Shown: positions 32,351-41,614 of the stretch, in pieces
Position numbering within the stretch: position 1 is the first letter of the stretch
How the letters are laid out: the number at the start of each line of letters is the position of its first letter
Assembly: GCA_024685975.1 (NCBI GenBank)
Contig: JAIBDZ010000006.1
Span: forward strand, 34,410 to 98,409
DNA length: 64,000 bases
Direction: 5' to 3'
Source: Piscirickettsiaceae bacterium
Lineage (GTDB): Bacteria; Pseudomonadota; Gammaproteobacteria; Nitrosococcales; Methylophagaceae
Made by a program: the position numbers and the translations under genes
The notes under the pieces: model-generated
Seen by the model: only the letters and a program-made list of their open reading frames with translations
Database searches by the model: none
What the model was told of the DNA's origin: nothing

Positions 32351-33781
32351 TTAACCGAAGTTAATTTGTGCTTCGAGATCATTACGCGAGTCAGCATTAC
32401 GAAGGGCTTCCTCCAATGAAATCCGATTGTTTTTGTACAATGCCAATAACGCTTCATCAAACGTTTGCATGCCATTGGCTCCACTGCCTTTCATGGCTTC
32501 TTTGATGCCATTTAATTCTCCTTTGAGAATGAGGTTATTGATGTGAGGTGTGCTGACTAAAACTTCAATTGCAGCACAACGTTTACCTTGTGTATCAGGA
32601 ATTAAGCGTTGTGAAATCACAGCGCCTAAGTTGGCTGATAGATCCATAAATAATTGTTTATGTTGAGACTGTGGAAACATATTGATGATACGTTCCATGG
32701 CTTGGTTAGCATTATTCGCATGCAATGTTGAAATGCATAAATGACCGGTATTAGAAAGCTCTAATGCCGCTTCCATTGTTTCGCGGTCGCGAATTTCCCC
32801 AATTAAAATGACATCGGGTGCTTCACGTAAACTGGCTTTTAAAGCGCGTGCATAAGATGTCGTATCCGTGCCAATTTCACGTTGGTTCACGATCGATTTG
32901 AGATTAGGGTGCGAAAATTCGACAGGATCTTCAATAGTGAGAATATGGCCTGCAGATTCTTCATTACGATGATTTATCATTGCGGCCATAGTAGTGGACT
33001 TACCTGAACCTGTGCCCCCCACCATTAATAATAATCCACGCTTAGCCATGATAAGTTCTAATAATACCGGTGGAAGATCTAATTCCTCCGCCGTCGGAAT
33101 TTGGGTTGGAATTAATCGTAAGACAATACCAATGGTGCGACGCTGATAAAAGACATTGACACGAAAGCGAGCACTGTTATCAGGCAAGCTAATGGCAAAA
33201 TCAAGATCTTTATTGGCTTCAAATTCTGCAATTTGTTCTTCAGACATAATGTCGTAAGCCGCAGATTGTGTCAGCTCAGGCGTTAATAAATAATCATCTA
33301 ATTCAATTGCAGTGCCATGGACTTTTGCTTTTACCGATGAACCTGAAGTGATAAATAAATCCGAACCGCCAAGTTCAACTAATTTATTGAGATAGGGCAT
33401 GATGTTTAATTGTTCCCTAGGCGCATCACCGAGCACATGTATATCTGTTGGAATGATATTTTTTTCAGAACGTTGGCGTTGGTCCTGGCTCAGCGTGATG
33501 GTGAGCGATTGGGGCGATGTTTGGGTGATGTCAGTAATTAAATTAGCACCGGCATCTAATGAAGCAATAAACCGAATTTGTTGGTTAATGGAAAATTGCA
33601 GTTTTTGTGTGTCATTGGTAATAAAGTCAAAAATGGTGTTCATCATGTCAGGACTGACAATTTGTTGACCAACAACACGTTGTTGACCATCTAATAAGAC
33701 AGTTGGCGCCTGATTTGACGAGAAAACTAAGTTATCAGCTTGTTTCTCAAGCATAAGTTTGACGTAAGGGCTTATATCCAT
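32351..33781 (-). CDS. PilU/PilT-type pilus retraction ATPase with duplicated N-terminal domain
   Basis: 476 residues from the ATG at 33781 (an upstream in-frame TTG at 33799 is less likely). The C-terminal 360 residues are a PilT/PilU secretion ATPase: Walker A GGTGSGKST, Asp box and Walker B DVILIGEIRD, His box LCISTLHANNA, with the N-terminal PilT domain starting near INIMPYLNKLVELGGSDLFIT. Ahead of this lies an extra segment of about 100 residues beginning DISPYVKLMLEKQADNLVF, which looks like a degenerate copy of the same N-terminal domain. Usual PilU proteins have about 370-380 residues. It is downstream of a second PilU-like gene in the same direction. Confidence 0.8.
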   Translation of the reverse strand: MDISPYVKLMLEKQADNLVFSSNQAPTVLLDGQQRVVGQQIVSPDMMNTIFDFITNDTQKLQFSINQQIRFIASLDAGANLITDITQTSPQSLTITLSQDQRQRSEKNIIPTDIHVLGDAPREQLNIMPYLNKLVELGGSDLFITSGSSVKAKVHGTAIELDDYLLTPELTQSAAYDIMSEEQIAEFEANKDLDFAISLPDNSARFRVNVFYQRRTIGIVLRLIPTQIPTAEELDLPPVLLELIMAKRGLLLMVGGTGSGKSTTMAAMINHRNEESAGHILTIEDPVEFSHPNLKSIVNQREIGTDTTSYARALKASLREAPDVILIGEIRDRETMEAALELSNTGHLCISTLHANNANQAMERIINMFPQSQHKQLFMDLSANLGAVISQRLIPDTQGKRCAAIEVLVSTPHINNLILKGELNGIKEAMKGSGANGMQTFDEALLALYKNNRISLEEALRNADSRNDLEAQINFG

Positions 33782-33826
33782 GATGAGCTCGCTATGCAAA
33801 AAGTAAAGTCAGTAACAATATGACGA

Positions 33827-35035
33827 TTAATCATCTTGTAAAATAGCTAAGCTAGCCGCTTTAGCACTATCTGTTTGTTGTTGTGACTTAGGGTTGTCAA
33901 AGTTTTTCTCTACCGCAAGCCCTAAGTTCGATTCAGGACTTACTTCTGATTTACCTTCTTTGGCCAGTTTGATTTTGAGTCTGACTTCATTGATAGAGTC
34001 GGCATTTTTCAACGCTTCATCATAACTAATAGTCCCAGCTTGATAGAGGTCAAAGACGGCTTGATCAAAGGTTTGCATACCCAGTTCTCGTGAACGTGTC
34101 ATGACTTCTTTGATGCCAGAGACATCGCCTTTGGATATTAAGTCAGCAATTAAAGGCGTATTGAGTAATACTTCAATGGCAGCGACACGTCCGCCATCGG
34201 TCGTTTTAATTAAGCGTTGTGAGATGATGGCGCGTAAATTAAGCGACAAATCTTGCATGAGTTTTTCTTGCTTATCTGATGGGAAAAACCCCAATACACG
34301 GTCAATGGCTTGATTAGCGTTATTGGCATGTAATGTCGCAAGAGCAAGATGACCTGTTTGAGCAAATTCAACCCCAAAATCCATGATTTGTTTATCACGA
34401 ATTTCACCTAATACAATCACGTCTGGTGCTTGACGTAAGGTGTTGTGGAGTGCTTCTTCCCAACTATCAGTATCAACGCCAACTTCACGTTGCATAATGA
34501 CGCAGTTTTTATGCGGGTGCACATATTCAATCGGATCTTCAACGGTAATAATATGGCCAAAACTATATTCATTTCGATGATCCAGCATGGCTGCCATCGA
34601 CGTAGACTTACCGGAACCAGTCCCCCCGACCATCATGACTAGGCCATTTTTTGACATGATGATGTCTTTCATCACTTGAGGCAGTTTCAGTTCATCGATA
34701 GTAGGGATATGAGAAGCGATGACACGGATGACTAAGCCCATCATGCCTTGTTGAATAAAAGCATTAACACGAAAACGACATAATCCTGCTGGAGCAATAG
34801 CAAAGTTACATTCTTTCTTTTCTTCGAAAAATTTGAGCTGTTTATCATTCATGACACTTAGCGTGATGGATTGTGCATCTTCAGCGCTAAGGGGATGTTT
34901 AGATAAAGGGGTCATGACCCCTTTAATTTTGATCGCTGGTGGGAAGCCTGCGGTAATAAATAAGTCAGAACCATCTTGTTCTAACATCATGCTTAGTAGC
35001 TTAACTACTAGAGACATGGCTTCATTTCTTTCCAT
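33827..35035 (-). CDS. pilU: Type IV pilus retraction ATPase PilU
   Basis: 402-residue secretion ATPase. The N-terminal domain (LLSMMLEQDGSDLFITAGFPPAIKIKG) is followed by Walker A GGTGSGKST, the Walker B region DVIVLGEIRD and the His box LALATLHANNA. The C-terminal tail (EVSPESNLGLAVEKNFDNP onward) is polar and Lys/Gln-rich, as in PilU rather than PilT. It powers pilus retraction with PilT, which is not in this window. It lies 46 bases upstream of the second, larger PilU-like gene, so the two are probably co-transcribed. Confidence 0.85.
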   Translation of the reverse strand: MERNEAMSLVVKLLSMMLEQDGSDLFITAGFPPAIKIKGVMTPLSKHPLSAEDAQSITLSVMNDKQLKFFEEKKECNFAIAPAGLCRFRVNAFIQQGMMGLVIRVIASHIPTIDELKLPQVMKDIIMSKNGLVMMVGGTGSGKSTSMAAMLDHRNEYSFGHIITVEDPIEYVHPHKNCVIMQREVGVDTDSWEEALHNTLRQAPDVIVLGEIRDKQIMDFGVEFAQTGHLALATLHANNANQAIDRVLGFFPSDKQEKLMQDLSLNLRAIISQRLIKTTDGGRVAAIEVLLNTPLIADLISKGDVSGIKEVMTRSRELGMQTFDQAVFDLYQAGTISYDEALKNADSINEVRLKIKLAKEGKSEVSPESNLGLAVEKNFDNPKSQQQTDSAKAASLAILQDD

Positions 35036-35251
35036 TCCTAACCTCTCTCCACACTCATAATTGAGTATCCGTGGTTTACTTCTATTTAGCCGGCATCATG
35101 TCATGAAATGCCAAAAGATTAAGTGAAGAAGTTCACTGTTTATTAAATAGTTAGCAGAGATAGGAAGCATCGTTGCCTTAAGATAAGGTGAGAAAAATAT
35201 GATAGCATTCACCACCAAAAACACCTTCCTTGTTTATACATAGAGACTATC

Positions 35252-36253
35252 ATGCTCGCGATAAAAAAATGTTATCAAGCTATCATTATTATGGGCTTGA
35301 TGGTCTGGGCTACAGCAAGCTATGCGGAAATGGATGTTGATTGGGTGTCATTTACACTCGACAACGATCTGTTTTTAAATAATGATAATGGCTATACCAA
35401 TGGTGTCTTTTTTTCTATTTATGACACCGGAGTAGGCGAGGATAAACCAAAGCCGAGCCTGCTAGTTTGGCCCATGATGTGGTCATTGCCTGACGTGTCA
35501 TACCATACTGCCGTTAATGCCTATAGCGTTGGGCAGGTGATGATGACACCGGATGACATTACATTAAAGAATCCGCCAGAAGATCAATTACCATATTCGG
35601 GTGTTTTATTTTTAAATACATCCTATCTTGCGATACAAGATCAATACGCGGATAAAATTTCCACTACCTTGGGTGTTGTTGGGCCTGTATCTGGTGCAAA
35701 ACGCTCTCAAAAATTTGTACATAGATTAATTGGATCAAAAGATCCTAAAGGCTGGGGCACACAATTAAAGAATGAGCCTATTTTCCAACTAACACGTGCA
35801 AGGGCTTGGCGTGCTTTAGCGACAAAGTCTAATTGGGCCGATATGGTTGTCACGTCAGAAATCGCTGCGGGCACATTATCAAGTTATGTTGAAACTGGCA
35901 TGACGGTACGGGTAGGGCAAGGTCTACAGCGCTCTTATGCCAGTGTTTTGCTAAATGGTTCGCGGACAACTAATCCCGTTGCAATTGATGATGGTTGGTA
36001 TCTTTATGCTGGCGTGAAGGCAGGGTATGTGTTTAACCAAATTTTTACCGATGGTAATACATTTAGAGACAGTCGTTCAGTCGATTATGATCATGAACGG
36101 ATAGGGGTAACGGCAGGTTTGGCTTATTCGTGGGGGCCATTTTCTATGACCTTAGCGCTGGCAGATTCTAATATTTTAGATAGTCGTGATAGAGCCGAAC
36201 AGCTAGAAGATCTAACACAATATGGCTCGCTGACGATTGCATGGAAATTGTAA
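35252..36253 (+). CDS. lpxR: LpxR-family outer membrane lipid A 3'-O-deacylase
   Basis: 333-residue outer membrane protein. The signal peptide (IIIMGLMVWATASYA) is followed by the LpxR motif FTLDNDLFLNNDNGYTNG, with the conserved Asn-Asp pair, and the Ser in GVFFS. The central block GPVSGAKRSQKFVHRLIG includes the catalytic-type His, followed by GWGTQLKNEP. The C terminus ends in LTIAWKL. Family members (DUF2219) remove the 3' acyl chain of lipid A. The upstream region holds a possible promoter (TATGAT at about 35199-35204). Confidence 0.83.
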   Translation: MLAIKKCYQAIIIMGLMVWATASYAEMDVDWVSFTLDNDLFLNNDNGYTNGVFFSIYDTGVGEDKPKPSLLVWPMMWSLPDVSYHTAVNAYSVGQVMMTPDDITLKNPPEDQLPYSGVLFLNTSYLAIQDQYADKISTTLGVVGPVSGAKRSQKFVHRLIGSKDPKGWGTQLKNEPIFQLTRARAWRALATKSNWADMVVTSEIAAGTLSSYVETGMTVRVGQGLQRSYASVLLNGSRTTNPVAIDDGWYLYAGVKAGYVFNQIFTDGNTFRDSRSVDYDHERIGVTAGLAYSWGPFSMTLALADSNILDSRDRAEQLEDLTQYGSLTIAWKL

Positions 36254-36265
36254 TCAGTTTGAATG

Positions 36266-36350
36266 TGGTACCGAGGGCGAGAATCGAACTCGCACTTCCG
36301 AAGAAACCGGATTTTGAATCCGGCGCGTCTACCAGTTCCGCCACCCCGGC
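36266..36350 (-). tRNA. tRNA-Leu (anticodon CAA)
   Basis: Read on the minus strand, the 85 bases from 36350 to 36266 fold as a class II tRNA. The acceptor stem begins GCCGGGG, the D arm contains GGTAGAC, the anticodon stem CCGGA/TCCGG encloses TTCAAAA (anticodon CAA), a long variable arm follows, the T arm is GCGAG-TTCGATT-CTCGC, and the 3' CCA is encoded. A promoter is visible upstream on the minus strand: TATAAT (36367-36372) with a weak -35 about 17 bases before it. Confidence 0.96.
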
Positions 36351-36469
36351 ACATTCAAGGTTGGGGATTATAGCGGCACAGAGCGTTATAGGGAAGCCTT
36401 AATTTAGATGAAGGCCGCATAAAGATGGTATGCAAGGTGAACAATTCGTGAAAAAATTCATCAGTTTGT

Positions 36470-36475
36470 TATGAT
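36470..36475 (+). promoter_or_regulatory. queA: Extended -10 promoter of queA (probable leaderless mRNA)
   Basis: TGTTATGAT contains TG-N-TATGAT, an extended -10. The ATG of queA is 6 bases after it, so transcription would start at or next to the initiation codon. No Shine-Dalgarno sequence is present. Confidence 0.5.
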
Positions 36476-36481
36476 CTTGCC

Positions 36482-37513
36482 ATGAAATTATCTGATTTTA
36501 AATTTGATTGCCCACCAGAACTTATCGCGCAATACCCAACAGCGGAAAGAACCGCTAGCCGTCTTTTAACTTTAAAGGGCGAAACGGGTGAGCTGCAAGA
36601 TAAACAATTCACTGATTTATTAGACTTTCTTCGCCCAGATGACTTATTAGTCTTTAATAATACCAAGGTGATTCCTGCACGGTTATTAGGCCAAAAAGAC
36701 AGCGGTGGAAAGGTAGAGGTATTAGTCGAGAGGGTACTCGACCAGCACCGTGTTTTAGCGCATATTCGGAGTAGTAAATCACCTACAGCGGGCCGTACTT
36801 TATTATTAGAGTCTGCATTAGAGGTAGAAGTGTTAGGCCGACACGAAGCCTTATTTGAACTATATTTTCATCATCAACAAACGGTAGTGACCTTGTTAGA
36901 AGAATATGGTCGCTTGCCTTTGCCGCCTTATATCGATCGTGATGTTGCACCTGATGATATGGACCGGTATCAAACGGTTTACGCTGAACATATTGGCGCA
37001 GTGGCTGCACCGACAGCGGGCTTACATTTTGATGAGTCAATGATGGCGCAACTAGATGAAAAAGGTATCAATAAAGCGTATGTGACATTGCATGTTGGCG
37101 CGGGTACTTTTCAGCCTGTACGCGCTGATGATATTGAGCAACATCAGATGCACTCAGAAAGAATTGAAGTGTCTGAACGAGTTTGCCAGCAAATACAGCA
37201 AACCCGTGACAACGGTGGCCGTGTTATAGCGGTAGGCACGACCAGTGTTAGGGCATTAGAGTCTGCGTCACGAACGGGCCAGCTTCAACCTTATGAAGGT
37301 GAAACAGATATTTTTATTTACCCTGGCTACCGTTTTCAACAAGTTGATGCCATGATTACAAATTTTCACTTGTCTGAGTCAACATTATTAATGTTGGTGT
37401 CAGCTTTTGCTGGTAGAGATGCTATTTTGTCAGCATATCGACATGCCGTTGTTAAAGCGTATCGATTTTTTAGTTATGGCGATGCCATGTTTATCACGCG
37501 GAAACCTTTATGA
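36482..37513 (+). CDS. queA: S-adenosylmethionine:tRNA ribosyltransferase-isomerase (QueA)
   Basis: 343-residue enzyme that adds the cyclopentane epoxide ring to preQ1 in tRNA (queuosine pathway). Family blocks are [56 protein letters not shown] and [11 protein letters not shown]. The length is normal. It is usually followed by tgt, but here trmJ overlaps its stop (ATGA). The ATG is 6 bases after an extended -10, without an RBS. Confidence 0.97.
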   Translation: MKLSDFKFDCPPELIAQYPTAERTASRLLTLKGETGELQDKQFTDLLDFLRPDDLLVFNNTKVIPARLLGQKDSGGKVEVLVERVLDQHRVLAHIRSSKSPTAGRTLLLESALEVEVLGRHEALFELYFHHQQTVVTLLEEYGRLPLPPYIDRDVAPDDMDRYQTVYAEHIGAVAAPTAGLHFDESMMAQLDEKGINKAYVTLHVGAGTFQPVRADDIEQHQMHSERIEVSERVCQQIQQTRDNGGRVIAVGTTSVRALESASRTGQLQPYEGETDIFIYPGYRFQQVDAMITNFHLSESTLLMLVSAFAGRDAILSAYRHAVVKAYRFFSYGDAMFITRKPL

Positions 37514-38253
37514 ATTTATTAGACCATGTCCGTTTTGTCTTGGTTGGTACAACACATCCAGGCAATATTGGCGCAGCAGCGCGTGCGATGAAAACAATGG
37601 GGCTGACACGCTTACATTTAGTGGAACCATTGCATTATCCGAATGCCGAAGCGACCGCTAGAGCATCCGGTGCAGATGATATTTTAGCCAATGCCGTAGT
37701 GCATGATAATCTGGACGCTGCGATAGCAGACTGTCGTCATGTCTTTGGTATGAGCGCGCGCCTTCGTCATTTGCCAGTGCCAGTGGTTGACCCCAGACAA
37801 GCAGCAGAACAAATTCACCAATATGATGATAAAACGCAAGTCGCTATTGTGTTTGGGCGAGAGCATTCTGGTTTATCGAATGAAGAGTTAGATCGATGCC
37901 AGCATTTAATTAATATTCCTGCTAACCCTGAATATAGTTCATTGAACTTGGCTGCAGCTGTGCAGGTGTTTGCTTATGAGATGAAAATGCAATTTGATCG
38001 TGAGATTGAGCGAGGGCGTATCGGGGAAGATCGCGAGCAGATTGAAGCGGCTGATTTAGCGCATTTATATCAACATTTTGAGCAAAGCCTGACGACTATT
38101 GGTTTTTTAGATCCTGATAATCCGAAAAACTTAATGCGACGGATTAAACGACTCTTTAACCGTGCGGATTTAGACCGAAATGAATTACAAATTTTGCATG
38201 GTATTTTACGAGCAGCAGAAACGAAAGCGGATAAAAATAAGGATAAATCATGA
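37510..38253 (+). CDS. trmJ: tRNA (cytidine/uridine-2'-O-)-methyltransferase TrmJ
   Basis: 247-residue SPOUT-class methyltransferase that modifies position 32 of tRNAs. It has the family motifs [22 protein letters not shown], the cofactor knot regions [15 protein letters not shown] and [20 protein letters not shown]. The C-terminal helical tail ends in a Lys-rich segment. Its ATG overlaps the queA stop and its own stop overlaps the cysE start. In other genomes trmJ often sits next to cysE and iscR, as here. Confidence 0.95.
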   Translation: MNLLDHVRFVLVGTTHPGNIGAAARAMKTMGLTRLHLVEPLHYPNAEATARASGADDILANAVVHDNLDAAIADCRHVFGMSARLRHLPVPVVDPRQAAEQIHQYDDKTQVAIVFGREHSGLSNEELDRCQHLINIPANPEYSSLNLAAAVQVFAYEMKMQFDREIERGRIGEDREQIEAADLAHLYQHFEQSLTTIGFLDPDNPKNLMRRIKRLFNRADLDRNELQILHGILRAAETKADKNKDKS

Positions 38254-39041
38254 CAGACAAAGTGAACCTTTGGCAGCATATTAAAGAAGATATTCACTGC
38301 GTCTTTGAGCGCGATCCCGCGGCAAGAACCACATTTGAAATTATTACGACTTATCCTGGCGTACAAGCCATGCAATGGCATCGTTTAAGCCATTGGCTTT
38401 GGCAATGTAAATTAAAATGGTTTGCTCGGTTTTTTTCGATGTTAGCACGCTGGTTAACAGGGATCGAAATTCACCCAGCCGCTAAAATTGGCCGTCGCTT
38501 TTTTATTGACCATGGTATGGGTGTTGTGATTGGTGAAACGGCCGAGATTGGTGACGACTGCACTTTGTACCATAGCGTGACATTGGGTGGGACGTCTTGG
38601 AAAGAGGGCAAACGTCACCCAACGCTTGGAAATAATGTCGTTGTCGGTGCAGGGGCCAAAGTGTTAGGGCCAATAACCATTCATGATGGTGCGCGAATTG
38701 GGTCAAATGCGGTAGTGGTCAAAGACGTCGAACAAGATCAAACAGTTGTTGGTGTACCGGGCCGTGTTGTGAAAACAGCATTAACAGAAGACCAAAAACA
38801 AAAACAAAAGTTGGCTCAATCGGTTGGGTTTGATGCCTATGGCACTTCCAGCAATACATTAGACCCCGTGGCATCAGCGATTCATGGTTTGATCGAACAT
38901 ATTCATGCTTTGGACAAACGAGTTGATACGATGTGCCAGACGATTCAACAGCTTGGTGGTGAACTACCTAATGTCAATATGCCAGATTTGAAAGATTGCG
39001 ATTTAACCCCTGATAATAAAAAAGATCAACAAGACAAATAG
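38250..39041 (+). CDS. cysE: Serine O-acetyltransferase
   Basis: 263-residue left-handed beta-helix acetyltransferase making O-acetylserine for cysteine synthesis. It has [18 protein letters not shown] at the N terminus, the hexapeptide repeats from [31 protein letters not shown], and the active His in FIDHG. The family loop [19 protein letters not shown] is present. The C-terminal tail after residue 170 is long and charged, unlike the short tail of E. coli CysE; it matches the SrpH/EpsC-like group found next to iscR. Confidence 0.95.
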   Translation: MTDKVNLWQHIKEDIHCVFERDPAARTTFEIITTYPGVQAMQWHRLSHWLWQCKLKWFARFFSMLARWLTGIEIHPAAKIGRRFFIDHGMGVVIGETAEIGDDCTLYHSVTLGGTSWKEGKRHPTLGNNVVVGAGAKVLGPITIHDGARIGSNAVVVKDVEQDQTVVGVPGRVVKTALTEDQKQKQKLAQSVGFDAYGTSSNTLDPVASAIHGLIEHIHALDKRVDTMCQTIQQLGGELPNVNMPDLKDCDLTPDNKKDQQDK

Positions 39042-39069
39042 TTGACTAAATTAGTTGGTCATGTAGAAT
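39038..39069 (+). promoter_or_regulatory. iscR: iscR promoter with IscR type 1 site
   Basis: A 25-base dyad at 39038-39062 (starting ATAGTTGACT, then AAAT, TAGTTGG and TCAT) fits the type 1 IscR consensus closely. It overlaps the -35 element TTGACT (39042-39047); the -10 is TAGAAT (39064-39069). This predicts autorepression by [2Fe-2S]-IscR. Confidence 0.75.
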
Positions 39070-39115
39070 TCGTGTTAAATAATAAAAACAACACATATTA
39101 TAGGGGTAATTGCAG

Positions 39116-39565
39116 ATGCGATTAACGACAAAAGGCCGTTATGCTGTTACAGCGATGCTAGATTTGAGCCTAAATTATGGTGTTCGCCCGATTACATTGG
39201 CTGATATTTCTGATCGACAAGGTATCTCGTTATCATATCTTGAGCAATTATTTGCGAACTTACGTAAGCAAGGACTAGTCTCAAGTAGTAGGGGGCCAGG
39301 TGGTGGCTATCGGCTGAGTCGTGCAGCTGAAGAAGTGACGGTATTTGAAGTGATTTCTGCGGTTGATGAAAAAGTAGATACAACTCGCTGTGAAGGGAAA
39401 GGTAATTGCTCCAATGGCGAACAATGTTTAAGCCACGAAATTTGGCATAGCTTGAGTGAGCAAATTAAACTGTATTTAGACAGTATTACATTAGGCGATG
39501 TTGTGAAAAATCACCAAATGGCAAACGAAAGCAATGAAAAAGTTATTAAATTTGAGATGAGTTAA
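39116..39565 (+). CDS. iscR: Fe-S cluster regulator IscR
   Basis: 149-residue Rrf2-family regulator. The winged helix starts [19 protein letters not shown], the recognition helix region is [16 protein letters not shown], and the cluster-binding cysteines are in [14 protein letters not shown]. The wing contains [13 protein letters not shown]. The ATG at 39116 gives the canonical start; the in-frame TTG at 39110 is rejected. It controls Fe-S assembly genes and probably itself. The partner gene is iscA only; iscS and iscU are not adjacent. Confidence 0.95.
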   Translation: MRLTTKGRYAVTAMLDLSLNYGVRPITLADISDRQGISLSYLEQLFANLRKQGLVSSSRGPGGGYRLSRAAEEVTVFEVISAVDEKVDTTRCEGKGNCSNGEQCLSHEIWHSLSEQIKLYLDSITLGDVVKNHQMANESNEKVIKFEMS

Positions 39566-39570
39566 TCCAT

Positions 39571-39897
39571 ATGATCACCATTACAGAATCAGCAGCACAA
39601 CGCATCGAAGCTATGTTAGCTAAACGAGGGGCGGGTATTGGCTTGCGTATTGGTGTTAAAGAAAGTGGTTGCTCAGGCTATAGTTACGCATTAGATTACG
39701 CCGAATCCATTGATGATGATGATATTGTTGTTGAGCAACATGATGTCAAAGTTGTTGTGAAACAAGACAGTATGCCGATCTTAGATGAAATGGAATTAGA
39801 CTACGTAAAAGAAGGGTTAAACCAAAGCTTTAAGTTTAATAATCCGAATGTCGTTTCATCTTGTGGCTGTGGTGAAAGTTTCAGCGTGACAAAATAA
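39571..39897 (+). CDS. iscA: Iron-sulfur cluster assembly protein IscA
   Basis: 108-residue A-type carrier. The three conserved cysteines are in [15 protein letters not shown] and at the C terminus in [25 protein letters not shown] is the usual N terminus. It starts 5 bases after iscR, so the two form a short iscR-iscA unit. ErpA or SufA cannot be fully excluded, but sequence and position favour IscA. Confidence 0.9.
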   Translation: MITITESAAQRIEAMLAKRGAGIGLRIGVKESGCSGYSYALDYAESIDDDDIVVEQHDVKVVVKQDSMPILDEMELDYVKEGLNQSFKFNNPNVVSSCGCGESFSVTK

Positions 39898-39933
39898 TTC
39901 CAGCTTTTTTGTCGTGACATAGCACAAGGCTGC

Positions 39934-39939
39934 TATGAT
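39934..39939 (+). promoter_or_regulatory. bioA: Extended -10 promoter of bioA (probable leaderless mRNA)
   Basis: TGCTATGAT contains TG-N-TATGAT. The bioA ATG starts 6 bases after it, exactly as at queA, so the predicted first transcribed base is the A of the start codon. No Shine-Dalgarno sequence is seen. Confidence 0.5.
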
Positions 39940-39945
39940 CCTTTT

Positions 39946-41250
39946 ATGGATAATCTAGATAATCTTTCATTTGATGCCAAACATATTTGGCATCCCTATT
40001 CCAGCATGGTTCTACCGGGCCAAATCCACGAAGTGGTATCAGCACAAGGTGTATATCTTACTTTAGAAGATGGCCGGCAAATTATTGATGGCATGTCTTC
40101 ATGGTGGTCTGCTATTCATGGCTATAACCATCCTCAATTAAATGCCGCTGCAAAAGAGCAAATTGACCAAATGTCACACGTGATGTTTGGTGGCTTAACC
40201 CATCCTCCTGCGGTTGAGTTAGCTAAAAAGCTTATTGCGATAACCGCACAACCTTTACAACATATCTTTTTTGCAGATTCTGGTTCCATTGCCGTTGAAG
40301 TCGCAATTAAAATGGCATTGCAATATTGGTTTGCTCAAGGGGAAACAAGCAAACAGCAATTGTTAACGGTACGCCATGGGTATCATGGCGATACTTTTGC
40401 CGCTATGTCAGTCAGTGATCCTGAAAATGGTATGCATCATTTATTTGAACATGTGGTGGCAAAACAATGGTTTGCTCCAGCACCAACCTGTCGTGAAGAT
40501 ACTGATTGGCATCCATCTGATATCGCCGAAATGAAGGCATTACTACAACAACACCATCAAGATATTGCCGCGGTCATGATTGAGCCGCTAGTGCAAGGTG
40601 CTGGTGGCATGCGTTTTTATTGTCCTGAGTATTTACGCCAATTAAGGGCATTATGTGACGATTATAATGTGTTATTAATATTGGATGAAATTGCGACAGG
40701 ATTTGGGCGAACGGGCAGTTTATTTGCCTATGAGCAAGCGGATATTGTTCCTGACATTTTATGTGTCGGTAAAGCCTTAACCGGTGGTTATATGACATTG
40801 GCCGCTACGTTGTGTACTGAACAAATTGCAAAAGGTATGAGCGCTGACGGAGAAGGGGTGCTCATGCATGGGCCAACCTTTATGGCTAACCCTTTAGCTT
40901 GTCGTGTCGCTTGTGCCAGTATTGATGTATTACTCGCTTCTCCATGGCAAACACAAGTCAACAATATTGAGCAGCAATTGAATCAAGAATTACAGCCATA
41001 TCTTGCCAAAAAAGGCGTGAAAGATGTCCGTGTCAAAGGGGCGATTGGTGTGATTGAATTAGAAGAAACTCTATGGCAACACATGGCTTGGCTACCTCGT
41101 TTTTTTGTAGATCAAGGTGTTTGGGTTCGTCCATTTAAAAACTTGTTGTACATAATGCCGCCATATGTGATTCAAGCAAAGCAGTTAACGCAAGTTACGT
41201 TAGCGATGGGGGCAGCGATAGACGCTATTATGCATGTCCAAGAAGCTTAA
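39946..41250 (+). CDS. bioA: Adenosylmethionine-8-amino-7-oxononanoate aminotransferase
   Basis: 434-residue class III PLP aminotransferase that converts KAPA to DAPA in biotin synthesis. It has HIWHPYSSM near the N terminus, GMSSWWSAIHGYNHP, the cofactor region ADSGSIAVEVAIKMALQYW, LILDEIATGFGRTG and the PLP lysine in CVGKALTGG. The length is normal. bioBFHCD are not in the window; bioA alone follows iscA by 48 bases. The promoter lies immediately upstream of the ATG. Confidence 0.96.
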   Translation: MDNLDNLSFDAKHIWHPYSSMVLPGQIHEVVSAQGVYLTLEDGRQIIDGMSSWWSAIHGYNHPQLNAAAKEQIDQMSHVMFGGLTHPPAVELAKKLIAITAQPLQHIFFADSGSIAVEVAIKMALQYWFAQGETSKQQLLTVRHGYHGDTFAAMSVSDPENGMHHLFEHVVAKQWFAPAPTCREDTDWHPSDIAEMKALLQQHHQDIAAVMIEPLVQGAGGMRFYCPEYLRQLRALCDDYNVLLILDEIATGFGRTGSLFAYEQADIVPDILCVGKALTGGYMTLAATLCTEQIAKGMSADGEGVLMHGPTFMANPLACRVACASIDVLLASPWQTQVNNIEQQLNQELQPYLAKKGVKDVRVKGAIGVIELEETLWQHMAWLPRFFVDQGVWVRPFKNLLYIMPPYVIQAKQLTQVTLAMGAAIDAIMHVQEA

Positions 41251-41265
41251 TCAGAGACTGGTATT

Positions 41266-41318
41266 TTGACTCAAAAGACAGTATCGTAGAACCATGCCCG
41301 TTGTTTATTTGAGAGGAG
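41266..41318 (+). promoter_or_regulatory. Promoter and RBS of the EncFtn-type gene
   Basis: TTGACT at 41266-41271 is a good -35 element, with TAGAAC about 15 bases downstream as a possible -10. A strong RBS (GAGAGGAG) lies just before the ATG at 41325. The -35/-10 pair resembles that of iscR, but the dyad is absent. Confidence 0.45.
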
Positions 41319-41324
41319 AAAAAC

Positions 41325-41612
41325 ATGGCCAATGAAGGTTATCATGAGCCGATTGAAGAGCTATCTGCAAAAACACGAGATATGCATCGCGCGATCACAT
41401 CGTTGATGGAAGAGCTAGAGGCTGTTGATTGGTATAACCAACGTGTTGATGCTTGTCAGGATCCAGAGTTAAAGGCGATTTTAGAACATAATCGTGATGA
41501 AGAAAAAGAACATGCAGCAATGGTGCTCGAATGGATCCGTCGTCAAGACCCCACAATGGATAAAGAATTAAAAGAATATCTATTTACAGAGAAATCATTG
41601 AGTCACGATTAA
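41325..41612 (+). CDS. Encapsulin-type ferritin (EncFtn) without targeting tail
   Basis: 95-residue helical protein closely resembling encapsulated ferritin, with the core RDMHRAITSLMEELEAVDWY and HNRDEEKEHAAMVLEWIRR. By comparison with R. rubrum EncFtn the iron ligands correspond to Glu30, Glu60 and His63, with the entry residues Trp36 and Tyr37. EncFtn dimers form a ferroxidase centre at the subunit interface. Known EncFtn proteins carry a C-terminal peptide (LTVGSL-type) that targets them to an encapsulin shell. This one stops at LFTEKSLSHD, and no shell gene is adjacent. The gene is flanked by bioA and a convergent lipoprotein gene. Confidence 0.85.
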   Translation: MANEGYHEPIEELSAKTRDMHRAITSLMEELEAVDWYNQRVDACQDPELKAILEHNRDEEKEHAAMVLEWIRRQDPTMDKELKEYLFTEKSLSHD

Positions 41613-41614
41613 GT

